A stretch of 25,938 nt of DNA from an uncultured Acidobacteriota bacterium (GCA_937925645.1 CALAMB010000303.1:1-25938); one strand, 5' to 3'; counted from the stretch's first letter, positions 6,721 through 14,762 are shown. Numbers and translations: made by a program. Notes: generated by a model from the letters alone, not told the origin.

Positions 6721-7746
6721 ATGAAACGGGCTTTGATCCTGGCCGCCAAAGTGCTGGTCACCACGTTCCTCATTCTGTACCTGGTCTTGAGCAAAGACAT
6801 CGATTTTCAGCATTCATGGCGGTTCGTCCGCCAGTCCAATTGGCTGCTGCTGGCGTTAGCGTATGGGTTGCTGATGAGCGGCCAGTTCCTTTGCACGATC
6901 CGCTGGCAGCACATTCTGGCCCATCTCGGGATTCGGATCGTTTTGAGCCGGCTGGCACAGTTCTACCTGATCGGCATGTTTTTCTCGCTGTTCTTCCCCA
7001 CCGTGATCGGCGGTGATGTGGTCAAGGTGTATTACGTCCGAAGGGACAGCGGCAAATCCATCGCGTACGGCCTGGCGTCGGTCTATCTGGAACGGGCCAC
7101 CGGTTTTTTAGCGCTGCTTACCTACGGGATCCTCGGCGCGTGGATCCATCCGATCACGCTGACGGCATCCGATTTTCGGCCGATCGGCTGGTCGGGCCTG
7201 GAAACACTGAACATCATCTGGATCCCGATCGTCTTCATGGCCGGCTTCCTCTTGGCCAATGTCATCATTTTCATCAAGCGCTGTTACGGGATGGCGAATC
7301 GGCTGCTGGGGCGGGTTGGACTCACCCGGTTGGCCGAACGGATCGTCACCCTGCGCGACGCCCTGGCCGCTTTCCGCGACCGTCCCCGATCGCTGGCCTT
7401 GCCGATCCTGTTATCGTTCATCAACATCGGGCTGGTGGTGATAATGAACTGGCTGGTCGCCCGAGCCGTCGGCATCCGGGTGAGCCTGATCGTTTTTTGC
7501 GCTGTCGTTTCCCTGATGACCATCCTGGTCATGTTGCCGATCAGCATCAACGGCATTGGTCTGCGGGAGAATTCCTTTGTAGTGCTGCTGGCGCTGGTGG
7601 GGGTAAACCCGGATCAGAGCTTTGCGCTGTCCGTGATCAGCTTCCTGATCATCGTTCTGGCCGCGTTGCCGGGCGGCATCTGCTACTCCCTGTTGAAGCG
7701 CGAGATTCCGGTTCCAGCCGGAGAGGACATCCTCGCAAAAGTTTGA
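6721..7746 (+). CDS. flippase-like integral membrane protein (LPG synthase transmembrane-domain / UPF0104 family)
   Basis: The 341-residue polytopic membrane protein has about eight hydrophobic segments, beginning MKRALILAAKVLVTTFLILYL. It carries family features: FFPTVIGGDVVKVYYVRR (about residues 95-112), a following SVYLERATG, and the late glycine-rich segment LPISINGIGLRENSFVVLL. These match the membrane part of lysylphosphatidylglycerol synthase (MprF), but the catalytic acyltransferase-like domain of MprF is absent, so aminoacyl-lipid synthesis is not expected. Members of this family are thought to move lipids or polyprenyl-linked substrates. It starts 28 bp after lptFG with GAGG 7 nt upstream of ATG, so cotranscription with LPS export is likely. 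The substrate is unknown. Confidence 0.85.
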   Translation: MKRALILAAKVLVTTFLILYLVLSKDIDFQHSWRFVRQSNWLLLALAYGLLMSGQFLCTIRWQHILAHLGIRIVLSRLAQFYLIGMFFSLFFPTVIGGDVVKVYYVRRDSGKSIAYGLASVYLERATGFLALLTYGILGAWIHPITLTASDFRPIGWSGLETLNIIWIPIVFMAGFLLANVIIFIKRCYGMANRLLGRVGLTRLAERIVTLRDALAAFRDRPRSLALPILLSFINIGLVVIMNWLVARAVGIRVSLIVFCAVVSLMTILVMLPISINGIGLRENSFVVLLALVGVNPDQSFALSVISFLIIVLAALPGGICYSLLKREIPVPAGEDILAKV

Positions 7747-7810
7747 CCCGTAAACGATCGCTTTATTCTCGTTCTGTCGCACCCGGTCTCGGGATTGCGC
7801 CGTGATTCCG

Positions 7811-7827
7811 CCAACCGGTTCGGCTGG
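7811..7827 (-). other. stem-loop in the convergent gap downstream of pssA
   Basis: Read on the minus strand, CCAGCCG-AAC-CGGTTGG folds as a 7-bp stem with one G-U pair, 38 bp past the pssA stop. No U-tract follows, so it could stabilise the 3' end or act as a weak factor-dependent stop. The 118-bp gap holds nothing else I can name. Confidence 0.25.
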
Positions 7828-7864
7828 AGCCGTAATGATCGCCGTTTTCGCCCGGTCCTGCCCG

Positions 7865-8656
7865 TCAGGCGGGAACATCCGGAACTTTCGTCTCGTCTTT
7901 AACCGATTGAGAACTGCCGCGCTGAGTGATCTGGCGACGGATGGAGCTGACGATTCCGGAAAGGAGATAGACCAAAGCAAATGTCAGCAGCACCTCGTGG
8001 GAAAAAAACCAGATGCCGGCCAACAACAAGGCCATCAGTAAAATATTCCGGGACGCGATTCGTCCCCGGAACCCGAAGTTTTTAAAACTGCCATACCGGG
8101 CGGTGCTGATCATCATGATCCCGAGGATCAGCGCCATCCCGATCAAACCGGCGAAGAACGCGTGCGATTGGAAGAACGGCCAGTAACTGTATTTCTGAAC
8201 GAAATGGACCAGGGCGGCAACGCATCCCGCCGCCGCCGGAATCGGGAGACCGAGAAAATGCTTCAATTCCGGGTTCTGGGTGTTGAACCGGGCGAGGCGC
8301 ATCACGCCACCGATCAAATAAGTGAAGCAGGCGATCCAACCCCAGTAGGTGAACGCACTGAGATGCCACTGCCACAGCACAACCGCCGGAGCGATGCCGA
8401 ACGAGATGGCGTCAGCGAGCGAATCGAGCTGCACGCCGAATTTGCTGGTCGTGCCGGTCAGCCGCGCGATCCGCCCGTCCAGCCCGTCCAGAACGATGGC
8501 GAGGCCGATACCTTTGGCCGCGTTGTCGAATTCACCGGCCAGCGCCGAGGTGATGGCGTAAAAACCGAAGAAGATGTTGGCCGTGGTCAGTGCGGACGGA
8601 AGGATGTAGACGCCCCGTCTGGGCGTTTTAGTACGGTCGTTTTCAATCGCTTCCAT
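7865..8656 (-). CDS. pssA: CDP-diacylglycerol-serine O-phosphatidyltransferase (phosphatidylserine synthase)
   Basis: It makes phosphatidylserine from CDP-diacylglycerol and L-serine in the inner membrane. The 263-residue protein carries the complete CDP-alcohol phosphotransferase signature, D57-x2-D60-G61-x2-A64-R65-x8-G74-x3-D78-x3-D82, read as DGLDGRIAR then FGVQLDSLAD. About eight hydrophobic helices follow the short cytosolic N-terminus. The subclass is the membrane-embedded (Bacillus-type) enzyme, not the E. coli peripheral phospholipase-D type. The ATG at 8656 lies inside psd, a 14-bp overlap, with GGAG 7 nt upstream, which implies translational coupling. Together with psd it gives the two-step route to phosphatidylethanolamine. 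Confidence 0.93.
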   Translation of the reverse strand: MEAIENDRTKTPRRGVYILPSALTTANIFFGFYAITSALAGEFDNAAKGIGLAIVLDGLDGRIARLTGTTSKFGVQLDSLADAISFGIAPAVVLWQWHLSAFTYWGWIACFTYLIGGVMRLARFNTQNPELKHFLGLPIPAAAGCVAALVHFVQKYSYWPFFQSHAFFAGLIGMALILGIMMISTARYGSFKNFGFRGRIASRNILLMALLLAGIWFFSHEVLLTFALVYLLSGIVSSIRRQITQRGSSQSVKDETKVPDVPA

Positions 8657-9281
8657 CGGTGAACTCCGCGAGTATGGTCTGGCCGGCGGTGACCTTCTGG
8701 CCGAGTTGAACTTTGATTCTTACTGTGGCCGGTAGCCAGAGATCCAGCCGGGATCCGAACCGGATCAGGCCGATCCGTTCCCCTTTGATGAGCGGGTCAC
8801 CAATTTTTTTCCAAAAAACGATGCGCCGGGCGATCAGTCCCGCGACTTGAGATACTCGCACCGTGCGGTTGCCATCCACGATGACGATCTCGTTGTGCTC
8901 GTTTTCGATGGTCGCCGAGCCATGATTTGCCGGCAGAAATTTGCCTTTGCAGTAACTGTATGTCTCCAGGCGGCCGCTGACCGGCGCGCGGTTGACGTGG
9001 ACATTGAAGATATTCATGAATATCGAGACAAACCATTCATACGGATGGTCAGCGTCATCCAGACGCCGCACGACGATGACCCGGCCATCCGCCGGCGATA
9101 CAACCACGTCACCGGCAGGAATTTCCCGCTCCGGATCGCGAAAAAAATTAATAAAGAAGAGGCAGACGACGAATCCCGGAACCGCCCAGTACGGATGAAT
9201 CAGCCAGGCGGCCAGACCGGTCACGATGACCGCTGTGAAAATGAATGGGAATCCGTCGCGGTGAATCATGTAATCCGTCAC
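8643..9281 (-). CDS. psd: phosphatidylserine decarboxylase proenzyme, short (PSD-A) type
   Basis: It converts phosphatidylserine to phosphatidylethanolamine using a pyruvoyl group formed by self-cleavage. The 212-residue protein has a hydrophobic N-terminal stretch (about 12-45), then the PSD core: SPADGRV (62-68), FMNIFNVHVNRAPVSG (88-103), the GS cleavage site in RFGSRLDLWLP (174-184, cut before S177) and a lipoyl-like C-terminal hairpin. The FGSR site and short length are those of the PSD-A group rather than the LGST type. The frame begins at GTG 9281, 7 bp from the DUF465 stop; ATG 9269 is an alternative that better matches the usual short N-terminus. It overlaps pssA by 14 bp. Confidence 0.94.
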   Translation of the reverse strand: MTDYMIHRDGFPFIFTAVIVTGLAAWLIHPYWAVPGFVVCLFFINFFRDPEREIPAGDVVVSPADGRVIVVRRLDDADHPYEWFVSIFMNIFNVHVNRAPVSGRLETYSYCKGKFLPANHGSATIENEHNEIVIVDGNRTVRVSQVAGLIARRIVFWKKIGDPLIKGERIGLIRFGSRLDLWLPATVRIKVQLGQKVTAGQTILAEFTDGSD

Positions 9282-9287
9282 CGGTTA

Positions 9288-9512
9288 TTAGAGGTTGTGC
9301 TTGCGGTATTCCGCCGCGATTTCCAGCATCCGGTCCTTGAGCTGCAATTTTTTCTTTTTCAGTTCCACTTCACGCAACTGGTCATTGGGGGTGAGAAATT
9401 TGCGGCCGGAGAGATCCCGAAGTTCTTCATCGTACCGTTTGTGCTCGTTGGCAAGGCGCTGGAACTCCTCGTCTTGCCGGAGCAGAATTTCTTTGATTTC
9501 CTCGAACCGCAT
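9288..9512 (-). CDS. DUF465 (YdcH-type) small coiled-coil protein
   Basis: The 74-residue, highly charged protein is predicted to be almost entirely helical: MRFEEIKEILLRQDEEFQ, then ANEHKRYDEELRDL, a short break with LTPNDQ, and a Lys-rich helix EVELKKKKLQLKDRM. The E-x2-H-x3-(D/E)-x2-L pattern and the LK(K/R)x(K/R)LxLKD(R/K) end match the DUF465 family, whose function is unknown. It sits 27 bp after the VWA gene and 6 bp before psd, so it is an internal member of the operon. No signal peptide or membrane segment is present, so it is probably cytosolic. Confidence 0.85.
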   Translation of the reverse strand: MRFEEIKEILLRQDEEFQRLANEHKRYDEELRDLSGRKFLTPNDQLREVELKKKKLQLKDRMLEIAAEYRKHNL

Positions 9513-9539
9513 GTTGGCCTCCTGGAGTGGGCTTACTGC

Positions 9540-10538
9540 CTATTCTTTCACAAAACGGAACGATTTGCGATAGACGAGGTTCGCTCCCGCCTGATCCAGA
9601 ACGAGTCGGATGGGGTGGGTTTTGGTCCTGTTCAAGCTGCCGGCCGGCTCGAAGCTGATGAGATACTGATTCCGAATGACCATCGATATGCGCCGTCCGA
9701 CGTCGGCCGGGTCGGAACTTTCCAGCTGTTCGAACACGGCTCCACCGGTCTCCCGGCTGACCGTCCGCAGGATGCTGCCCCGCTTGAACAGGCTCTGACC
9801 TCCGACGCCCGAGCCCGTGAAATAGAGTGAGTAGATCGGAACGCCGTAACGCTGGACATGATTCAGGGTGATGTCGGACAGATTTTCGTCACCATCGGAG
9901 ACCAGCACCAGAGCCTTTTTGGGCAGGTTGTAATCCGCGAGTGAATACAGAGCGTGATCCAACGCGATGGCGGTTTTGTTGACTGGTGCCCCCGAGCGCT
10001 TGGAGTAATCCCGGATGTCCTTCTTGAAGAACGACCAGAATGACTCCTCGCTGGCAAACATGTATGGATGCAGATTGGACAAGGTCTCCAGAATCTCCAA
10101 CCGGTCGGATGTGGGCTTTTGCACTTCGGCATACCGGGTGCCGTAGGTTCCGAGGAAGAACACGTCCTCAAAACCGAATTGATGGATGAGGGCCTGAATC
10201 ACCTGCTTGTTCCAGCTGAAACGGCTCATTACGGCCCGGGAGCTATGGTCGAAAACATAGCCGATGACCGCCGGCAGATCGGTATTGTGCAAAAACTGGA
10301 ATTGAGTAATCTCCACATCGTGGACAAACAACCGGAAATTCTCCCTCCGGAGCCCGGGAATCATCTCGCCGCCGGGATGGGTTACAGTAACCGGCACCAC
10401 CACCCGAACCGATTCCGCCTTCAATACCGACCGGCCGGATACAGGCGCCTGAGAACGGGGCGCAACCCCCAAGAATCCCAGCAGGATCAAAGCGATGTTG
10501 ATGAGTTGTTTGCAACGTGAGGAATGTGTTACCGCCAT
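9540..10538 (-). CDS. exported VWA-domain protein (VWFA-related family) with degenerate MIDAS
   Basis: The 332-residue protein starts at ATG 10538, preceded by GGAGAG, and not at the farther upstream codon of the same frame (10649), which would put 37 atypical residues before the signal peptide. Residues 9-28 are a hydrophobic export signal (QLINIALILLGFLGVAPRSQA). A beta segment follows (VRVVVPVTVTHPGGEMIPGLRRENFRLFV), the usual lead-in of acidobacterial VWFA-related proteins, then the VWA fold: VIGYVFDHSSRA (91-102), ALDHALYSLAD and ALVLVSDGDENLSD. The metal-site motif DxSxS is D97-H-S99-S-R101, so the last serine is replaced by arginine. It is the first gene of the unit leading to psd and pssA. 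The function is unknown; VWA domains usually mediate protein contacts. Confidence 0.82.
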   Translation of the reverse strand: MAVTHSSRCKQLINIALILLGFLGVAPRSQAPVSGRSVLKAESVRVVVPVTVTHPGGEMIPGLRRENFRLFVHDVEITQFQFLHNTDLPAVIGYVFDHSSRAVMSRFSWNKQVIQALIHQFGFEDVFFLGTYGTRYAEVQKPTSDRLEILETLSNLHPYMFASEESFWSFFKKDIRDYSKRSGAPVNKTAIALDHALYSLADYNLPKKALVLVSDGDENLSDITLNHVQRYGVPIYSLYFTGSGVGGQSLFKRGSILRTVSRETGGAVFEQLESSDPADVGRRISMVIRNQYLISFEPAGSLNRTKTHPIRLVLDQAGANLVYRKSFRFVKE

Positions 10539-10553
10539 GCTCTCTCCGAATGA

Positions 10554-10583
10554 ATGATACCTATGATCAAAGCCCGGATTCAA
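10554..10583 (-). promoter_or_regulatory. candidate promoter of the VWA-DUF465-psd-pssA operon
   Basis: On the minus strand TTGAAT (10583-10578) is 18 bp from TATCAT (10559-10554). Transcription would begin near 10547, leaving a very short leader with GGAGAG before ATG 10538. The short leader makes this a tentative call. Confidence 0.35.
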
Positions 10584-10596
10584 GCACATTTTCGGC

Positions 10597-10624
10597 TTGC
10601 ACCGGAAGCGAGTTGAGATATACT
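10597..10624 (+). promoter_or_regulatory. candidate promoter of the haem sensor kinase gene
   Basis: TTGCAC (10597-10602) is 16 bp from TATACT (10619-10624), in an AT-rich stretch 32 bp before ATG 10656. The -10 is good and the -35 poor. It would make the kinase and the VWA operon divergent from a shared 117-bp region. Confidence 0.4.
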
Positions 10625-10655
10625 TTATTTTTGAATATATATTAACCAACGCGCC

Positions 10656-12170
10656 ATGCTATCTCTCGTCGATAAAACACTGCGCCACCCATCATCCGAT
10701 CGAGCCGATTCTCTCGGTCGGATGCGTCGGTTGGCGGTCTGCGTTTTGATCATCGTGGTGCTCATTGTGGCCATCAATTTCTTTTACAACTTATACACGC
10801 GACAGAAAGAAGAAGAGGAGTTGGTTTACCAGCAGGCTCGGGCGATCAGCGGCCTGGTCGAAGCCATGCAGGAATACACGGCCCGCAGCCAGGAGCTGAT
10901 CAACCGATCCCACGACGGACGGATCGAATTCAAGGGACTCTATCCGGAGAAAATCAGCCGTGAGGTCTCCGCGCTGTTCAACCAGTCCACTGACCACCGG
11001 CTCAAGCTGATCAGCTTGCATCCCCGCGAATCCGCCAACCAACCGGACGCACTGGAGCGCCCCATTCTGGAAGCGATGTACAGAAATCCCGGGCTGCTTG
11101 AAACATTTGGCCCGGTGGAGCCCGGCGGCTCATATTATTTCATCAAACGTCTTGAAATCAAGGCCAGTTGCCTGACTTGCCACGGCGGGCCCAAAGATTC
11201 GATCGATATTACCGGCCACCGCCGGGAGGGTTTGGCCATCGGCGATTTTGGCGGCGCGATCAGCGTGCGGGTTCCAGCCCCCGGCCTGATGGAAAGTAAT
11301 CGTCAACGCGCCTGGGCCCAGTTTCTATTCGCCCTGTTCCTCATCGGGGGAGCCGTCGTCCTCATCGTGCATCTGCTGTTTCGGATGACCCGCCTGTCCG
11401 GCGAATTGAGCCGGGCCAACGCCGATCTGGCGAAGCAGAACGCCCGCTCGTCCCAATTGGAAAAACAAAAGGACGACCTCTTCCACATGTTGATCCACGA
11501 CATGAAGGCGCCCTTGTCCTTCATGATCGGCTCGCTGCAAATGCTGCAGGAACAAAAGGTGGGACCGCTCAACGTCGAGCAGGAAGATCTCGCGGCCCTG
11601 GTGTTGCGGGGCTGTCGCCGGCTGGAGATTATCATCTCCAACCTTTTGGATATCAGTCGGATGGAGGAAGGCCGACTCGAGCTGAAAAACACGGAGGTGC
11701 AACTCCAGCCGCTGCTCGACGACCGCGGCCGGCCGTGGCAGCAGCTGGCGAAACGGCAGCGGAAAAATTTCGCGGTGAAGGTGGATACACGTCACACGGC
11801 GTTGCGTTGTGACCGACAGTTGCTTGAACGGATCCTCGAAAACCTGGTCAGCAACGCGTTTAAACACACCCGGGAAGGCACCGGTGAGATTCTGCTCGAA
11901 CTCTCGGACTGGCTTGCGCCTGAGGGGGTGTTGTTCCGATTGTCCGACAACGGGGAAGGCATTCCACTGGAGTTCATCGACCGCATTTTTGAAAAATATT
12001 CGGTGGTAAAGGGCCAGGAACTCGGATTGAAATCGGACACCGGTTTGGGACTGGCGTTCTGCCGTCTGGCCATTCAGACCATGGGCGGCGACATCCGAGT
12101 GGAAAGCTCGACTGGTCAGCTGACGGTCTTCAGTTTCCATCTGCCGCTTGATCCGCCCACACCGGTCTGA
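10656..12170 (+). CDS. membrane sensor histidine kinase with periplasmic Tll0287-like (DUF3365) haem-binding domain
   Basis: The 504-residue orphan kinase has a membrane helix at about 26-46, a periplasmic domain (about 47-220), a second helix at about 222-243, a linker coiled coil and the kinase core. The sensor region contains C172-LT-C175-H176, a CxxCH site for covalent c-type haem, in the Tll0287-like context (KASCLTCHGGP). The kinase boxes are complete: H-box LIHDMKAPLS with H281, N-box LENLVSNAFKH (394-404), G1 DNGEGIP (431-437), F-box IFEKY (444-448) and G2 GLGLAF (463-468). No response regulator is adjacent, so its partner is elsewhere. Such domains are thought to sense redox state or a gaseous ligand, which is inference here. 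ATG 10656 lacks a clear Shine-Dalgarno; ATG 10722, just before the first helix, is an alternative. Confidence 0.9.
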   Translation: MLSLVDKTLRHPSSDRADSLGRMRRLAVCVLIIVVLIVAINFFYNLYTRQKEEEELVYQQARAISGLVEAMQEYTARSQELINRSHDGRIEFKGLYPEKISREVSALFNQSTDHRLKLISLHPRESANQPDALERPILEAMYRNPGLLETFGPVEPGGSYYFIKRLEIKASCLTCHGGPKDSIDITGHRREGLAIGDFGGAISVRVPAPGLMESNRQRAWAQFLFALFLIGGAVVLIVHLLFRMTRLSGELSRANADLAKQNARSSQLEKQKDDLFHMLIHDMKAPLSFMIGSLQMLQEQKVGPLNVEQEDLAALVLRGCRRLEIIISNLLDISRMEEGRLELKNTEVQLQPLLDDRGRPWQQLAKRQRKNFAVKVDTRHTALRCDRQLLERILENLVSNAFKHTREGTGEILLELSDWLAPEGVLFRLSDNGEGIPLEFIDRIFEKYSVVKGQELGLKSDTGLGLAFCRLAIQTMGGDIRVESSTGQLTVFSFHLPLDPPTPV

Positions 12171-12187
12171 GCGTGCCGGCTGCTCAC

Positions 12188-12199
12188 GTCCGGCCGGAC
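12188..12199. repeat. 12-bp perfect palindrome in the convergent gap
   Basis: GTCCGGCCGGAC lies 17 bp after the kinase stop in the 77-bp gap facing the sugar transferase stop. It has no loop or T-run, so it is not a standard terminator. The gap contains no gene. Confidence 0.3.
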
Positions 12200-12247
12200 A
12201 CGAACGGGAATCCGATTGTCATCAACGGAGTGTGCCGCTGATGGCGC

Positions 12248-13684
12248 TCAGCGGGCCCCGCGGCAGAAGAGGACTGTGGGAAATGTCATCAGGATGATCT
12301 TCAGATCCAGCCAGAGACTCCAGTTGTCGATATACTGAAGGTCCAGTTTCATCCATTCATCGAAATTGATTTCGTTGCGCCCGGAGATCTGCCAGAGACA
12401 AGTCAAACCGGGTTTGACCGACAGCCGCCGTCGCTGCCAGCGGTTGTATTCCCGGACTTCCTCGGGCAGCGGCGCGCGAGGGCCCACCAGGCTCAACTCC
12501 CCTTTCAGCACGTTCAGGAACTGGGGGATCTCATCGATGCTGGTCTTGCGGAGTATTCGGCCAAGCGGCGTGATGCGTGGATCGTTGCGCATCTTGAAAA
12601 CCGGGCCGTTCATCTCGTTCAAATGGCGGATCTCCCAAAGGACGTCCTCCGCACCATCGATCATGGAGCGGAACTTATACAGGACGAACTTCCGCCCGTA
12701 CAATCCGCAGCGGATCTGTCGATAGATCACGGGGCCGCGACTGGTGAGTTTGATGAGGAGCGGCACCACGATGAACAGCGGCAGGCAGATGACTATGCCC
12801 ACGATGGCGCCGACGATGTCGATCACGCGTTTTGCCATCAGGGCGGCGACCTGGTGGGGGACCGGTGAAAAAGTCAAAAAGACCTGGTTCTCGATGAAAT
12901 CCAGGGAGGGTTGTGAAATGGCGTGGGGAAAAAAATCCAACGGCAGGCGGGTGGGTATGCCCTGTTCTTCGCACTGCATTGAAATGCGTTCGAACAGCTT
13001 GAGATCCTCGTTTCCGGAGCCGACGAACACCACTTCATCGATAATGTGGTTTTCGATCACCGACTGAAAATCATCGGGCCGTCCGAGAACGGTGACGGGA
13101 TGCGGATTGCCCGGTGGAGCCAGCTCGGTCAGATACCCCTCAATCGAGTAACCGAACTCGGCGTAATGCTCGATTGTTTTGCCGATTTCAAAGATGCGGG
13201 GTGTGTTACCCACGACCACCACGTGACGCTGGCCGTTCCGGTTGCCCCGCAAGCTGAAAAATATCAGGGAACCCGCCCGCGCCGAGAGGAGGAGGAGATA
13301 CAGCACGAGGAGGTAGCTCAGAATCAGTGTGCGGCTGACTTCCATTTTGAACAGAAACGAGGCAAAGCCGAGAATAAACGCAATGAGCGCGACCGGCTCC
13401 AGGAGAAACAGGACCTGCCTGCCGAGATCGCGCCACTTGTAGGCTGGCCGCAGTCGGGAACTCGAAAGGAAGAAGACAATGATCACGGGGATGCCAACCA
13501 CAAAGAACCAGGCGTAATGCAGGAGCGAATCCAGAACGGGATTCACCACGTTAATGAGGAGTTCGTCCATCATGAAGTAGAGGGCCATGCGCAGGTGGTA
13601 CCCCAGCGGCAAGGCGGTGATCACCGCCAGCACGTCGAAGACGAGCAGGACATCGGCTCGGAACTGTTCCCGTTTTTGAATCAT
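12248..13684 (-). CDS. polyprenyl-phosphate sugar-1-phosphate transferase (exopolysaccharide initiation, WcaJ/WbaP type)
   Basis: It is predicted to transfer a sugar-1-phosphate from a nucleotide sugar to undecaprenyl phosphate, starting exopolysaccharide or O-unit synthesis at the inner membrane. The 478-residue protein has several N-terminal membrane helices (about 10-145), a Rossmann-like nucleotide-binding segment (HVVVVGNTPRIFEIG, 154-168) and the C-terminal catalytic domain: KRVIDIVGAIVGIVICLPLF (285-304), IYRQIRCGLYGRKFVLYKFRSM (320-341), DEIPQFLNVLKGELSLVGPR (384-403) and KPGLTCLWQISGRN (424-437). Length and order are those of the polyprenyl glycosylphosphotransferase family. ATG 13684 is chosen; GTG 13699 adds five residues. 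No glycosyltransferase or flippase cluster surrounds it, so the polymer is unknown. Sugar specificity cannot be read from sequence. Confidence 0.92.
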   Translation of the reverse strand: MIQKREQFRADVLLVFDVLAVITALPLGYHLRMALYFMMDELLINVVNPVLDSLLHYAWFFVVGIPVIIVFFLSSSRLRPAYKWRDLGRQVLFLLEPVALIAFILGFASFLFKMEVSRTLILSYLLVLYLLLLSARAGSLIFFSLRGNRNGQRHVVVVGNTPRIFEIGKTIEHYAEFGYSIEGYLTELAPPGNPHPVTVLGRPDDFQSVIENHIIDEVVFVGSGNEDLKLFERISMQCEEQGIPTRLPLDFFPHAISQPSLDFIENQVFLTFSPVPHQVAALMAKRVIDIVGAIVGIVICLPLFIVVPLLIKLTSRGPVIYRQIRCGLYGRKFVLYKFRSMIDGAEDVLWEIRHLNEMNGPVFKMRNDPRITPLGRILRKTSIDEIPQFLNVLKGELSLVGPRAPLPEEVREYNRWQRRRLSVKPGLTCLWQISGRNEINFDEWMKLDLQYIDNWSLWLDLKIILMTFPTVLFCRGAR

Positions 13685-13730
13685 GCCGGCGCGCCCCACC
13701 CCATTCCAACCATTGAATCCTCAACCCATG

Positions 13731-13759
13731 ATGATACAAAAGATTTAACAAAAACTCAA
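13731..13759 (-). promoter_or_regulatory. candidate promoter of the sugar transferase gene
   Basis: On the minus strand TTGAGT (13759-13754) is 17 bp from TATCAT (13736-13731). The -35 overlaps the prsW stop, so the sugar transferase could be expressed independently of prsW, with a leader of about 40 nt. Confidence 0.45.
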
Positions 13760-14745
13760 AAATTATCGCTGTTTGAGCACAGGTGTCGCAAGCCGTCCCG
13801 GAGCCCATCAATTTCATCCGACAAAACGCAGTCTTCCGCGTGTTCCCTGAGGCAGCGCCGTTCCCGCTTTTTAAACGCGAGTAGCGTGCTGGTCGTCAGC
13901 ATTTCCCGCGTCACCCCGAGACGCCGCCGTCCCCTGCCCCACAGCCGGTGGGCATCGATGATTCGCCGCAGCAGCGCGGGCGCCATGACGCCGATCGTCG
14001 CCTCCTCCGCCAGTTCCTGACGGATGATTCGCGCTTCTTCACGCAACGAGTGCTGCAGCAAGATAAAAAGTCCCATGAACAAAACGGGAAAGACGATCAG
14101 GAGAAGCTGGAATTGGCTCATGGACTGGGAGTCGGCGAGCAGCGTGATGGCCGTGTTCCACGACACGTGCCCCAAAACGGCGATCGCCAGCCCCAGGCCG
14201 AGCATGGGGCCCGGTGCCGTCCTGGAAAACTTGATCCGACCAATGAAGTAGCCGGCCAAACCAGTGGTGAAGGCGTGGACAGTCGCGGAAAAGACTGTCC
14301 GCAACAGAATCGTCCACATCCAGTGCTGGAAACCTCCGGTCAGGAAGGAACCCAGAAAGTAGATCAGGTTTTCGGTCATTCCGAAACCGAAACCGATCGC
14401 CGACCCGTAGACGATGCCATCAGTGGCGTTGTTGAAATTCGTATGACGGCGAAACACGAACAACGGCGATGCTTTGGCCGTTTCTTCGATCACCGGCACA
14501 AAGAGAGTGACCGCCAGCAGATCGAAGACATCGGGCAGGACCGTCGGCGTCAGGAGGCGCTCCAACAGCGTGGACACAGCCAAGCTGATGCCGGCCGCCG
14601 GCACTGCCCCGTAAAGCAGAGACAACGCGACCAGGCAGAGGGGTTCCCGTTCATGACGGTCCAGCCACCAGACGATCAGGGTGTAGACCGTCATGGGCAC
14701 CAATGCGCCGATAGCCGACAGGGAGACAATCCAAAGAGGGTTCAT
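13756..14745 (-). CDS. prsW: PrsW-family intramembrane metalloprotease (M82-like)
   Basis: The 329-residue polytopic membrane protein has about eight hydrophobic helices. All four conserved motifs of the PrsW/CPBP-type clan are visible: E87-E88-TA-K91 (VIEETAK), GFGFGMTEN with E125, SATVHAFTTG with H157, and GHVSWNT (192-198). In Bacillus, PrsW cleaves the anti-sigma factor RsiW; no anti-sigma gene is present here, so the substrate is unknown. After the last helix (about 238) comes a charged cytosolic tail of about 90 residues (EEARIIRQELAEEAT, then RRxxxRRRLGVTREML and a Cys-containing end), which is not part of the protease core. It lies 71 bp upstream of the sugar transferase on the same strand. 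Confidence 0.9.
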   Translation of the reverse strand: MNPLWIVSLSAIGALVPMTVYTLIVWWLDRHEREPLCLVALSLLYGAVPAAGISLAVSTLLERLLTPTVLPDVFDLLAVTLFVPVIEETAKASPLFVFRRHTNFNNATDGIVYGSAIGFGFGMTENLIYFLGSFLTGGFQHWMWTILLRTVFSATVHAFTTGLAGYFIGRIKFSRTAPGPMLGLGLAIAVLGHVSWNTAITLLADSQSMSQFQLLLIVFPVLFMGLFILLQHSLREEARIIRQELAEEATIGVMAPALLRRIIDAHRLWGRGRRRLGVTREMLTTSTLLAFKKRERRCLREHAEDCVLSDEIDGLRDGLRHLCSNSDNF

Positions 14746-14762
14746 TTCGGAATCCGGCTGGA

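Noticed and set aside
10539..10649. N-terminal extension of the VWA protein by 37 residues
   Set aside because: It crosses the AT-rich divergent promoter region and would bury the signal peptide; GGAGAG before ATG 10538 supports the shorter form.
13046..14020. Plus-strand frame of 324 codons spanning the sugar transferase and prsW junction
   Set aside because: It is antisense to two well-supported genes and crosses their intergenic gap, with low-complexity Gln/Glu/His-rich translation.
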